Assembly: GCA_963649145.1 (NCBI GenBank) | Contig: CAVJGI010000057.1 | Coordinates: 1 to 13,790 of the forward strand | From: SVKR01 sp963649145 | GTDB lineage: Bacteria; Bacillota; Clostridia; Oscillospirales; Oscillospiraceae | Direction of reading: 5' to 3' | DNA: 13,790 nucleotides | In this document: positions 1 through 6,340 of the stretch, one piece after another | Layout of the letters: the number at the start of each line of letters is the position of its first letter | Numbering within the stretch: the stretch's first letter is position 1 | The notes under the pieces: generated by a model | Told to the model about the DNA's origin: nothing | The model's database searches: none | Seen by the model: only the letters and a program-made list of their open reading frames with translations | Translations under genes and position numbers: made by a program

Positions 1-61
1 CACAGGGAGGCCTTTAAATTGTGCGGCTTCGCCGCGTTGATAAGACTTTTTTGACAGGCTG
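1..61. other. Window edge, no supportable gene
   Basis: One plus-strand frame is open from base 1 to a TGA at 52-54 and could be the last 17 codons of a gene lying outside the window. So short a piece cannot be recognised. A small GC hairpin (GCGGC-TTC-GCCGC, about 22-34) lies inside it. The plus-strand terminator at 62-89 supports some transcript arriving from the left, but does not prove that this frame is coding. Confidence 0.2.
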
Positions 62-89
62 AGAGCAGCCGTTCGGCTGCTCTTTTTTT
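62..89 (+). terminator. Intrinsic terminator for a plus-strand transcript entering from the left
   Basis: A perfect 9-bp stem (AGAGCAGCC, 62-70, with GGCTGCTCT, 75-83) closes a GTTC loop and runs straight into seven T at 83-89. The T tract is on the plus side only, so it ends a transcript from upstream of the window. On the minus strand no U tract follows, so it is a poor terminator for the ABC operon that ends at 93. Confidence 0.85.
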
Positions 90-92
90 GTT

Positions 93-833
93 TTAACCTT
101 GCCTGAACCGCGCCAGAAAGTCCCGCGTTTCCTGCTTCTGCGGGTTTCCGAACAGCTCCGCGGGGGCTCCCTGCTCGCAGATGACGCCGGAGTTCATATA
201 CACCACGCGGGTGCTGACGTCGCGGGCGAACGCCATTTCGTGGGTCACGACGAGCATCGTCATGCCCTCGCGCGCGAGGTCCTGCATGACGGCGAGCACC
301 TCGCCGACCATTTCGGGGTCCAGCGCGCTCGTCGGCTCGTCAAAGAGCAGCACCTCCGGGTCCATCGCCATGGCGCGCGCGATGGCGACGCGCTGCTTCT
401 GGCCGCCGGAGATCTGGCGCGGGCGGGCGTGGATATAAGGCGCCATGCCGACCTTTTCGAGATAATGCATCGCGTGCTCCGCCGCGGTCTTTTTGTCGCG
501 CTTCAAGACCTTGACCTGCCCGACGACGCAGTTTTGCAGCACGGTCATGTTGCTGAACAGATTGAAGGACTGGAACACCATACCGACGTGGCTGCGGTAT
601 TCCGCCGCCTTCACGCTCCTGCCCGCGACGTCCGCGCCGTGGTAGAGGATCTGGCCGCTCGTGGGCGTTTCCAGCAGGTTGACGCAGCGCAGAAGCGTGC
701 TCTTGCCGGAGCCGGACGCGCCGATGATGGAGATGACGTCGCCCTTTTTCACGTCGAAGTCGATGTCGCGCAGCACCTCGTGATTGCCGAAGCTCTTGGA
801 GAGGTGGCGGATCTCCAGAATATTCTCGCTCAT
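93..833 (-). CDS. Amino acid ABC transporter ATP-binding protein (lysine importer, by leader)
   Basis: Cytoplasmic ATPase (246 aa) that powers uptake by the polar amino acid importer encoded just upstream. Visible motifs: Walker A GASGSGKST (residues 38-46), Q-loop Gln88, signature ISGGQKQ (141-147), Walker B VLLFDEP with Asp165/Glu166, D-loop SALD, and switch His198. Length and motif order match the GlnQ/HisP family, and nothing is missing. The ATG at 831-833 sits three bases after the permease stop, and a GGAGG inside the permease end serves as ribosome site, so the two genes are translationally close. It is the last gene of the riboswitch-led operon. The substrate is inferred from the lysine riboswitch at 2871-3043; by protein sequence alone only polar amino acid can be said. 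Confidence 0.95.
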   Translation of the reverse strand: MSENILEIRHLSKSFGNHEVLRDIDFDVKKGDVISIIGASGSGKSTLLRCVNLLETPTSGQILYHGADVAGRSVKAAEYRSHVGMVFQSFNLFSNMTVLQNCVVGQVKVLKRDKKTAAEHAMHYLEKVGMAPYIHARPRQISGGQKQRVAIARAMAMDPEVLLFDEPTSALDPEMVGEVLAVMQDLAREGMTMLVVTHEMAFARDVSTRVVYMNSGVICEQGAPAELFGNPQKQETRDFLARFRQG

Positions 834-836
834 CCT

Positions 837-1682
837 TCAGCGCCCCTCCTTCCCGTTCGGATAGTCGCGGTTTTTCTCGTCGAAGGGCGTGCCGCGGTCG
901 GGGTGGCTGTAAGTCCCGGCAGCCATGACGAGCTGGTCCGCCTGCGCGAGCTCATAGCTGTCGCCGCCGTCGAGCTTTTTCTCCAGCAGACGCAGCAGCG
1001 CGGAGGCGATGAGCGTCATGGTGAGGTATCCGACCATTTCGATCGTTGCGGAGGGGAAATACTTGTTGTTCAGCCCGACGATGTAGCGGTGGACGGCGAA
1101 GAACTCCGTGAAGCTCACGATGAACATGACGGAGGTGTCCTTCACGTTGATGATGAAGTTGTTGCCGATCTGGGGGATGATGTTGCGGATGGCTTGGGGC
1201 AGGATGACGCTCGTCATGGTCTGGACATGCGTCATGCCGATCGCCTTCGCGCCCTCGGTCTGGCCGGGATCGATGCTCATAATGCCGCCGCGGACGCTCT
1301 CCGCCATATATGCGCCCGTGTTGATGGACACGATGAGGATGGCGGCTGCCCAGATATTGTCGAAGCGCAGGGCGTTATTCGTGAAATACGGCAGACCGTA
1401 GACAATGAACACCGCCTGAAGCACCATCGGCGTGCCGCGGAAGACCTCGACATAAATGCGGACAAGCACGCGGATGAGCTTTAAGAAAAAGCGCTTGATC
1501 CAGCGGTCCGTCTTCGCGTAAGGGATGGTGTTCAGAATGCCGCAGATAAGACCGATCACAAAGCCGATCGCCGTCGCGACAAGGGCGAGGATGAGCGTGT
1601 TCTTAACGCCGTTTAAATAGAGGGGCCAGTAATTTGTGAGGAGCAGAACGATATCCTGCCCCAGCTTGGCGAGTTTCTCCAT
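837..1682 (-). CDS. Polar amino acid ABC transporter permease
   Basis: Inner-membrane permease (281 aa) of the HisM/GlnP class, forming the channel of the importer. Several hydrophobic helices span about residues 12-235. The cytoplasmic coupling (EAA) loop is clear at about 143-165 (EGAKAIGMTHVQ, ILPQAIRNIIP), the site that docks on the ATPase. The ATG at 1680-1682 has AAGGAG nine bases upstream. After the last helix there is a charged tail of about 46 residues (236-281), longer than the short tails usual for this family; its role is unknown. It follows the binding protein gene by 73 bases that hold a hairpin, and precedes the ATPase by three bases. No partner permease is present, so a homodimer is likely. 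Confidence 0.94.
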   Translation of the reverse strand: MEKLAKLGQDIVLLLTNYWPLYLNGVKNTLILALVATAIGFVIGLICGILNTIPYAKTDRWIKRFFLKLIRVLVRIYVEVFRGTPMVLQAVFIVYGLPYFTNNALRFDNIWAAAILIVSINTGAYMAESVRGGIMSIDPGQTEGAKAIGMTHVQTMTSVILPQAIRNIIPQIGNNFIINVKDTSVMFIVSFTEFFAVHRYIVGLNNKYFPSATIEMVGYLTMTLIASALLRLLEKKLDGGDSYELAQADQLVMAAGTYSHPDRGTPFDEKNRDYPNGKEGR

Positions 1683-1717
1683 GCGGGATGACTCCTTAAA
1701 AAAGTTTCTTCTTTATA

Positions 1718-1748
1718 AATAAGAGCCCAGCTCCGCCGGGCTCTTATT
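1718..1748 (-). terminator. Intercistronic hairpin, partial terminator or mRNA stabiliser
   Basis: A perfect 11-bp stem (AATAAGAGCCC, 1718-1728, with GGGCTCTTATT, 1738-1748) and 9-nt loop lies just after the binding protein stop. On the minus strand it is followed by TTATAAAGAAG, a weak U tract. In ABC operons such a hairpin commonly leaves more binding protein mRNA than permease and ATPase mRNA. That role here is inferred. Read on the plus strand it is followed by CGTGTTTTTAT, but no plus-strand gene ends here. Confidence 0.6.
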
Positions 1749-1755
1749 CGTGTTT

Positions 1756-2694
1756 TTATACCTCAGGCTGGATGGCGATCGCCTGATCCATAAGCGTGTT
1801 GAAATTCTCCTCGGTCAGAGCGGAGAGGACGCGGTCGATCGCGGCGGTGAGCTCGCTGTTGCCCTTCTGGACGGAGATGCCGATGTTGACGTTCTCGGCG
1901 CGCTCGGCTTCGTCGGCGAACTGGAAGTCGCCGTCCGTGCCGGAGAAGTTCAGGATGCAGAGGCTGTCGTCCTTGGCGACCGCGCCCATCGCGGTGGGCA
2001 TATCGGTGCACACAAAGTCGACCGCGCCGGTCTGGAGCTGCATGATCATCGCCGGGGCGCTGTCGGACGGGGCGAGGAGCTCGGCGTTTTCGATCTGGGG
2101 CAGGCAGGAATCATACCAGATGGTGCCGGACTGGGCGGTGCACTTGCCGCCGGCGAGGTCCGCGATGGACTGGGCGCTCGCGTACTGGCTGTTCTTCGTC
2201 GTCAGGACAACGATGGTGGCGTAGTAGTAGGGACCCGCCATGTCGACCTCTTCGAGGCGGGAGGCGGTCATGGACTGACCGGCGATGTTGGCGTCCATCG
2301 TGCCGGACTGGATCGCCGGGCAGAGGGAATCCCACGCGCTGGAGACGATCTGGAGCTCCCAGCCGTAGGCCTCGCAGATGCGCTTTGCGATCATCACGTC
2401 GTAGCCGTTGGCGTAAGCGCCGGGGACGTTCTGAATGGGGACCGCGCCGTTCGCGTCGGTCATCTGGGTCCAGTTATAGGGCGCGTAAGCGCACTCCATG
2501 CCGACGGTGAGGACGCCGTCCGTGACGCCGGGGATATTGCTGGTGTCGACGCCGGTGAGGTCCTCCACGGGCGGGACCGTGGCGGTCGGGTTGGTATCCG
2601 GGGTGGTCGTTGTGCCGGGGGCGGCAGTTCCGCCGCAGGCGCAGAGCGCGACGAGAGCGCAGAGCGCGAGGGCGAGGGCGAGCAGTCTTCTCAT
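1756..2694 (-). CDS. Extracellular amino acid-binding lipoprotein (predicted lysine-binding)
   Basis: Substrate-binding protein (312 aa) of family SBP_bac_3, captured on the outer face of the membrane. Residues 1-20 form a lipoprotein signal: MRR, a Leu/Ala core, then a lipobox L-C-A-C with the modified cysteine at Cys20. A Thr/Pro-rich linker follows, then the binding domain beginning near VLTVGMECAYAPYNW and including GYDVMIAKRICEAYGW and DANIAGQSMT, typical of this fold. The frame stays open upstream to 2898, but the start at 2692-2694 is chosen because the signal peptide begins there and AAAGGAA precedes it at proper spacing; the upstream extension would translate the riboswitch. First gene of the operon, under the lysine riboswitch, which is the reason for the substrate assignment. 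Confidence 0.93.
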   Translation of the reverse strand: MRRLLALALALCALVALCACGGTAAPGTTTTPDTNPTATVPPVEDLTGVDTSNIPGVTDGVLTVGMECAYAPYNWTQMTDANGAVPIQNVPGAYANGYDVMIAKRICEAYGWELQIVSSAWDSLCPAIQSGTMDANIAGQSMTASRLEEVDMAGPYYYATIVVLTTKNSQYASAQSIADLAGGKCTAQSGTIWYDSCLPQIENAELLAPSDSAPAMIMQLQTGAVDFVCTDMPTAMGAVAKDDSLCILNFSGTDGDFQFADEAERAENVNIGISVQKGNSELTAAIDRVLSALTEENFNTLMDQAIAIQPEV

Positions 2695-2760
2695 AAGATT
2701 TTCCTTTCTTCGGTCCGTCCTGCGGACCTTCCGGCGCTTTCTCTCCCTGCCGGGCGGGAT

Positions 2761-2793
2761 GATAATGAAAACGGACCGCTTGTCAAGCGGTCC
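2761..2793 (-). terminator. Riboswitch expression-platform terminator
   Basis: A perfect 9-bp stem (GGACCGCTT with AAGCGGTCC, 2773-2793) closes a 3-nt loop and is followed on the minus strand by GTTTTCATT. It sits between the lysine aptamer and the first gene, 80 bases before the start codon, as expected of a transcriptional off-switch. CGCTT of its 5' arm (2785-2789) can pair with AAGCG at 2876-2880, directly beside the 3' strand of aptamer helix P1. This gives a plausible antiterminator when lysine is absent. The antiterminator pairing is inference. Confidence 0.8.
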
Positions 2794-2870
2794 ATGGAAG
2801 AAGCAGATAAAATGCACGGCGCGCCCCGCCTTTTCCCGGCGGGAACGGTGCGTTTTCTCTCTCAGCCATT

Positions 2871-3043
2871 GATAGCGCTTCACAAGAAATTTTTTCAAGT
2901 GACAGTCCGGCAGATATTCTCTGCCGACCCAGCGCCGGCGGGACGGAGACCCCGGTCCGGTACTTCGGCGGTGGCCCCTTTCGCGCTCCGCGGCTCTCCG
3001 AGCCCTTGTGCGAAGCGGTACTGATGGATACCGCGCCTCTATC
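2871..3043 (-). ncRNA. Lysine riboswitch (L box) aptamer
   Basis: Read on the minus strand, the leader carries the L-box landmarks in order. The opening is GATAGAGGCGCG (from 3043), then AGTA in a short hairpin. GAAAGGGG and CGCCGAAG follow (2982-2963), then CGGCGCTGGG, and a P4-like hairpin CGGCAGA/TCTGCCG followed by GACTGTCACT. The closing GCGCTATC ends at 2871. GATAG (3043-3039) pairs with CTATC (2875-2871) as helix P1. The same words in the same order occur in the well-known lysC leader of Bacillus subtilis. Known family behaviour: lysine binding stabilises P1 and switches off the downstream genes. Here it controls the importer at 93-2694. A T-box was considered and rejected. Confidence 0.92.
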
Positions 3044-3067
3044 GGTTAAGCGATCCAATTTGGGCGT

Positions 3068-3096
3068 ATCTTATCATCTTTTGTCTAAGCTGTCAA
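3068..3096 (-). promoter_or_regulatory. Sigma-A promoter of the lysine riboswitch/importer operon
   Basis: Minus strand: perfect -35 TTGACA (3096-3091), exactly 17 bases, then -10 TAAGAT (3073-3068). It starts transcription about 20 bases ahead of the P1 helix of the lysine aptamer. This is just where an L-box leader should begin. Confidence 0.88.
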
Positions 3097-3126
3097 TATC
3101 GCTCCGAAATTTTTGTGAAATAAGTG

Positions 3127-3159
3127 TAAAAACCGAGGGAGACTGGGGTCTCCCTCGGT
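3127..3159 (-). terminator. Intrinsic terminator of the ECF S-component gene
   Basis: A perfect 12-bp stem (ACCGAGGGAGAC, 3132-3143, with GTCTCCCTCGGT, 3148-3159) closes a 4-nt loop. On the minus strand it is followed by TTTTTAC. It lies 17 bases past the stop of the gene at 3176 and ahead of the operon promoter at 3068-3096, so the two transcription units are separate. Confidence 0.92.
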
Positions 3160-3175
3160 GGAAATTACGGGGTTT

Positions 3176-3733
3176 TTATTTGTTATACATCAATTTCGCC
3201 TTTTCCATCGTCATCACGAGCAGCGGGACGAGCACGATCTGGACGATGATGCCGGGCACGGCGGTCGTCACCGCGCCGGCGAGGAAGGCGGAGGCGGGGA
3301 AGGTGGAGCTTTGCAGCCCCGCGATGAGGAAGCGCACGAGCCCCCAGACGAGCCGCCCGGCGACCATCGCGGCGATGAGCGAAACATAAATATAGCCCTT
3401 TTTCTTCGGCAGAAGGCGGTAAAGCAGGCCGCTGACCGCGCCGTAGACCGCCATTTCAAACGCCATGGACACCGCGGTCGGGAACATCCGCGGCATGCCG
3501 AAGATCACGGAGCGCAGCAGCGGACTGATAAGCCCGACGGCGAGTCCCCACGGCCAGCCGCACATAAAGCCGCAGAGCAGCGCGGGCAGGTGCATCGGGC
3601 AGAGCATAGAGCCGATCTCCGGGATCTGGCCCGTCAGAAACGGCAGCACGAGCGCGAGCGCGAGATAAAGCGCGCTGCTGACCATTTTGCGCACGCGCAG
3701 CGGGGAAAAAATCGTTTTCAGGGTCTGGTTCAT
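3176..3733 (-). CDS. ECF transporter S component, substrate unassigned
   Basis: Integral membrane protein of 185 aa with five or six hydrophobic helices (about 17-35, 45-72, 86-107, 114-138, 145-175). It has the size and character of the substrate-capturing S subunit of energy-coupling factor vitamin transporters. The segment MLCPMHLPALLCGFMCGWPWG (about residues 43-63, hyphen-free motif ends given only as positions: P46, H48, P50, W60), LISPLLRSVIFGMP and the FPTAVSMAFEM helix are typical. No EcfA or EcfT gene is near, so it would share an energising module encoded elsewhere (group II type). It has its own promoter (3790-3818) and terminator. Start ATG at 3731-3733 has GGAG eleven bases upstream. 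No riboswitch is visible ahead of it, so the substrate (vitamin or other small molecule) cannot be named. Confidence 0.85.
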   Translation of the reverse strand: MNQTLKTIFSPLRVRKMVSSALYLALALVLPFLTGQIPEIGSMLCPMHLPALLCGFMCGWPWGLAVGLISPLLRSVIFGMPRMFPTAVSMAFEMAVYGAVSGLLYRLLPKKKGYIYVSLIAAMVAGRLVWGLVRFLIAGLQSSTFPASAFLAGAVTTAVPGIIVQIVLVPLLVMTMEKAKLMYNK

Positions 3734-3789
3734 CGGGAAATTATCTCCGTTTCCGCCGGAAAAAAAGTCGTTTCAAAAACCGGCATTTG

Positions 3790-3818
3790 ATTTTACCACG
3801 CCGGTCAAAAAAGGTCAA
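3790..3818 (-). promoter_or_regulatory. Promoter of the ECF S-component gene
   Basis: Minus strand: -35 TTGACC (3818-3813), 17-base spacer, -10 TAAAAT (3795-3790). The distance to the start codon at 3733 is about 57 bases. In this leader I see only a short GC hairpin, no known riboswitch. Confidence 0.75.
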
Positions 3819-3830
3819 TCCCGATTTCCC

Positions 3831-3859
3831 TTGCGCGGCGGTGGGGAATGTGGTACCAT
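3831..3859 (+). promoter_or_regulatory. Possible promoter of the kinase-fusion gene
   Basis: Plus strand: TTGCGC (3831-3836), 17 bases, TACCAT (3854-3859), about 27 bases ahead of the start codon. The match is moderate (4 of 6 in the -35, 4 of 6 in the -10). It is supported mainly by spacing and position in the divergent gap. Confidence 0.45.
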
Positions 3860-3885
3860 GGCGAAAAACGGGAGGTGCGGAAAAT

Positions 3886-4926
3886 ATGACGGATGCGGAG
3901 ATCGGGCGCTTTTTGCGCGCCCACTGCGAAAAATACCCGGAGAGCACGGCACAGGACCTTTTCAAAGCCCTGCACCAGAGCGCCTTCGGCTGCGAGCACC
4001 TTGTGAAAAGCCCCGACGCGGCGGCGGACTTCATCCGGCGCGAGGCGGCGCAGGCGCCGGACGCTCCGGCGGAGACGGAGACGCTCTGCGGCGGTGCCTT
4101 TGCGCGCGTCCATCTCGGCTGGCTGCGGGAAGAGCTGTCGCCGGAGACGCTCGCGCGGCTTTTCGCGCTCTCCGCCGAGCCCGCGGCGGACGGGCGCGAG
4201 ACGTTGGAGGCGATGCTCCGCGTGCTGGCGGAGACGCCCCTCCCCTGCCCCGTGCCGGGCGCGGAGATCGCCGCTTGGCGCGCCGCGGGCTTTCCGGCGC
4301 TGCACCATTCACCGGCGTTCCGCGCGGCTTATCACCCGGCTTACCGCGTGCTGCGGGCGGACTTTGCGCGCTTTTTGCCGCTTTTCGCGCGGCTGGACGC
4401 GCTGCTGCGGGAGAAGGGCGACGTGTTCCTCGCCGTCGACGGCGGCAGCGCGAGCGGGAAAACGACGCTCGCGGCGCTGATAGAGCGCGTTTACGGCTGC
4501 ACCGTGCTGCACATGGACGACTTTTTCCTCCGCCCGGCGCAGCGCACGCCCGCGCGCCTCGCCGAGCCGGGCGGCAACGTCGACCGCGAGCGCTTCCGCG
4601 ACGAGGTCCTGCTCCCGCTCCGCCGCGGTGAGACGGCGGAGTATCGCCGCTACGACTGCGGCACCGGGCAGCTCCTCCCGCCCCGCCGCATCCACTCCAG
4701 CGGACTCATCGTCACCGAGGGGGCATACGCCCTCCACCCCGCGCTCGCGGAAAGCTATGATCTCCACGTCTTCCTGCGCATCGCGCCGGAAGTGCAGCGC
4801 GAGCGCATTAAAAAGCGCAACCCGGATATGGCGGAGACGTTTTTCCGCGTCTGGATCCCGATGGAGAAGCGGTATTTTGAGGCGTTCGGCGTGGAGGGCA
4901 GCTGCGATCTGGTGTTTGATAATTGA
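3886..4926 (+). CDS. Uridine kinase-like P-loop protein with an uncharacterised N-terminal domain
   Basis: Predicted soluble two-domain protein (346 aa). The C-terminal part (about 180-346) is a nucleoside-kinase/phosphoribulokinase-type P-loop domain: Walker A GGSASGKTT (186-194), strand VLHMDDFFLRP, then NVDRERF, GLIVTEGAYALHP and RIKKRN, as in uridine kinases. Phosphorylation of a nucleoside or similar small molecule is inferred; the substrate is not proven. The N-terminal part (1 to about 170) is helical, begins with QDLFKALHQSAFGCEHLV, and has a conserved-looking HHSPAFRAAYHPAYRV near 140-155. I do not recognise it as a named domain. The frame is open from 3787, but the ATG at 3886 has GGAGG (3871-3875) at ten bases, so it is preferred. 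Single gene, divergent from the ECF component and convergent with the aminopeptidase. Confidence 0.85.
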   Translation: MTDAEIGRFLRAHCEKYPESTAQDLFKALHQSAFGCEHLVKSPDAAADFIRREAAQAPDAPAETETLCGGAFARVHLGWLREELSPETLARLFALSAEPAADGRETLEAMLRVLAETPLPCPVPGAEIAAWRAAGFPALHHSPAFRAAYHPAYRVLRADFARFLPLFARLDALLREKGDVFLAVDGGSASGKTTLAALIERVYGCTVLHMDDFFLRPAQRTPARLAEPGGNVDRERFRDEVLLPLRRGETAEYRRYDCGTGQLLPPRRIHSSGLIVTEGAYALHPALAESYDLHVFLRIAPEVQRERIKKRNPDMAETFFRVWIPMEKRYFEAFGVEGSCDLVFDN

Positions 4927-4931
4927 ATAGA

Positions 4932-4979
4932 AAAGAGCGCGTGTTTTGCAGCCTGCGGACCGCAAAACACGCGCTCTTT
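4932..4979. terminator. Bidirectional terminator between convergent genes
   Basis: An 18-bp perfect stem (4932-4949 with 4962-4979, ends AAAGAGCGCG and CGCGCTCTTT) closes a 12-nt loop. The plus side continues into CCTATTTTTTT, and the minus side into TCTATTCAATT. It starts 6 bases after the kinase-fusion stop and 10 bases from the aminopeptidase stop, so it can end both transcripts. Its length is unusual for an intrinsic terminator. Confidence 0.9.
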
Positions 4980-4988
4980 CCTATTTTT

Positions 4989-6269
4989 TTACTCAAAAAT
5001 CACCGGGTCAGCCTCGTAGACGCCCTGCATGGCGCGGACGAGGTGGCCGACGTCGGCGGAGCCGGCGGTCTCGTAGGCGGAGTGCATGGCGAGCTGCGCC
5101 ATTCCGATGTCCACGGTGCAGACGGGAACGCTGGTGTTCGCGATGGAGCCGAGCGTGCTGCCGCCGGGGAGGTCGGAGCGGTTGCTGAAGGTCTGCACAG
5201 GTATGCCCGCCTCCGCGCAGATGCTGCGGAAGATGGCGGCGGAGCGCCCGTCCGTCGTGTAGCGCTGGTTGGCGTTGAACTTCACGACCACGCCGCCGTT
5301 CAAAACCGGGGAATTGTCGCGGTCGGCGTATTCCGGGTGGTTCGGGTGCTGGGCGTGGGCGTTGTCGGCGGAGACGAGGAAGCTGCGGGCGAGCATGGAC
5401 TGGTAGTCCTCCTCCCCCATGTGGAGACAGCGGACGATGCGGCGCAGCGTGTCGCGCAGGAAAACGCTGCCCGCGCCCTGCTTCGTGGCGGAGCCGACCT
5501 CCTCGTTATCGAACACGCAGCAGACAGGGATCGTCCCGCGCTCCTCCGCGGCGAGGAAGCCGCGGAAGCAGCCGAAGGCGCATTCGAGATCGTCGAGCTT
5601 CGGCGAGGCGATGAACTCGCCCGCCGCGCCGAGCACCGTGCCCGGCGTGCGGCAGTAGAGGAAGAGGTCCTTGCCCAGAATGTCGTCCTCGGCGACCCCG
5701 GCGCTCGCCGCGGCGAGGTGCATGATACCGCCCGCCCCCGCGCCGCCGTAAAGCGGCAGGGTGTCCATATTCGCGAGGAGCTTCGTGCCCTCGTTCGCGC
5801 TGCGGTTCATATGGATGGCGACGCTCGGTATGATGAGCAGGTCGCGGTCGATGTCCACGAGCTTCTGGACCATTTTTCCGCCCTCGCGGACGAACACGCG
5901 CCCGGCGACGGAGAGCGGGCGGTCGAACCACGTCGCCATCAGCATGCCGCCGTAGCCCTCGGTGGAGAGCTGGGTGCAGCCGGCGGAGCGGCGCTCGGTG
6001 GTCTCCTTGAGCTTGAAGCTCGGACTATCGGAATGGGAGGCGGACATGACGAAGCCGCCCGTGACCTTTTCCGGGACGCGGAACGCGATGATGGAGCTGC
6101 CGTTTCGCGTCACGAAATACTTCCCGCCGGGCTCGATGCCCCAGCTCTCACTCTCGTGCAGCTCGGTGTAGCCCGCGGCGAGCAGCTCATTTTTGAGGTT
6201 TTCGACCACGTGGAAGCAGCTCGGACTCCGGCGGATGAAGTCCAGCAGCTCGCGGCTGAGTTGTTTCAT
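4989..6269 (-). CDS. M18 family metalloaminopeptidase
   Basis: Cytosolic zinc aminopeptidase (426 aa) of the aspartyl aminopeptidase family M18, which removes N-terminal residues from peptides. Metal and catalytic positions of the family are all visible: HSDSP (His79, catalytic Asp81), KLDDLE (bridging Asp226), DNEEVGS (Glu256/Glu257), SADNAHAQHP (Asp302) and AMHS (His396). Length matches the bacterial members. The start ATG at 6267-6269 has AAAGGGG at about nine bases. It follows pnp with only 71 bases between, most of them taken by a terminator-like hairpin, and I see no room for a separate promoter. Expression probably comes from read-through of pnp transcripts. The preferred residue cannot be told from sequence. 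Confidence 0.95.
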   Translation of the reverse strand: MKQLSRELLDFIRRSPSCFHVVENLKNELLAAGYTELHESESWGIEPGGKYFVTRNGSSIIAFRVPEKVTGGFVMSASHSDSPSFKLKETTERRSAGCTQLSTEGYGGMLMATWFDRPLSVAGRVFVREGGKMVQKLVDIDRDLLIIPSVAIHMNRSANEGTKLLANMDTLPLYGGAGAGGIMHLAAASAGVAEDDILGKDLFLYCRTPGTVLGAAGEFIASPKLDDLECAFGCFRGFLAAEERGTIPVCCVFDNEEVGSATKQGAGSVFLRDTLRRIVRCLHMGEEDYQSMLARSFLVSADNAHAQHPNHPEYADRDNSPVLNGGVVVKFNANQRYTTDGRSAAIFRSICAEAGIPVQTFSNRSDLPGGSTLGSIANTSVPVCTVDIGMAQLAMHSAYETAGSADVGHLVRAMQGVYEADPVIFE

Positions 6270-6287
6270 AGCTTTTGACCCCTTTCA

Positions 6288-6323
6288 AAAAAGGACCGGG
6301 CGGAGCTTCGCTTCCGCCCGGTC
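6288..6323 (-). terminator. Terminator-like hairpin after pnp
   Basis: An 11-bp GC-rich stem (6294-6304 with 6313-6323, ends GACCGGGCGG and CCGCCCGGTC) has loop GCTTCGCT and is followed on the minus strand by CTTTTTTG. It starts 18 bases after the pnp stop. The T run leads directly into the ribosome site of the aminopeptidase, so it either ends most pnp transcripts or attenuates the downstream gene. Confidence 0.85.
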
Positions 6324-6340
6324 TCGGATTTTTGCTTCTC

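Noticed and set aside
99..1484. Long plus-strand open frame opposite the ATPase and permease genes
   Set aside because: It is the shadow of two well-recognised minus-strand genes. Its product is rich in Arg, His, Asp and Val with no domain, as GC-rich antisense frames are.
1750..3024. Long plus-strand open frame opposite the binding protein and riboswitch
   Set aside because: It crosses the riboswitch, a promoter-proximal leader and a signal peptide on the other strand, has no ribosome site and gives a low-complexity product.
2871..3043. T-box leader, suggested by GGTACCGC-like words
   Set aside because: The words of the lysine aptamer occur in full order with a closing P1. No T-box antiterminator consensus precedes the terminator.
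4923..6278. Plus-strand frame opposite the M18 aminopeptidase
   Set aside because: It begins inside the bidirectional terminator and mirrors a complete enzyme with all its metal ligands on the minus strand.
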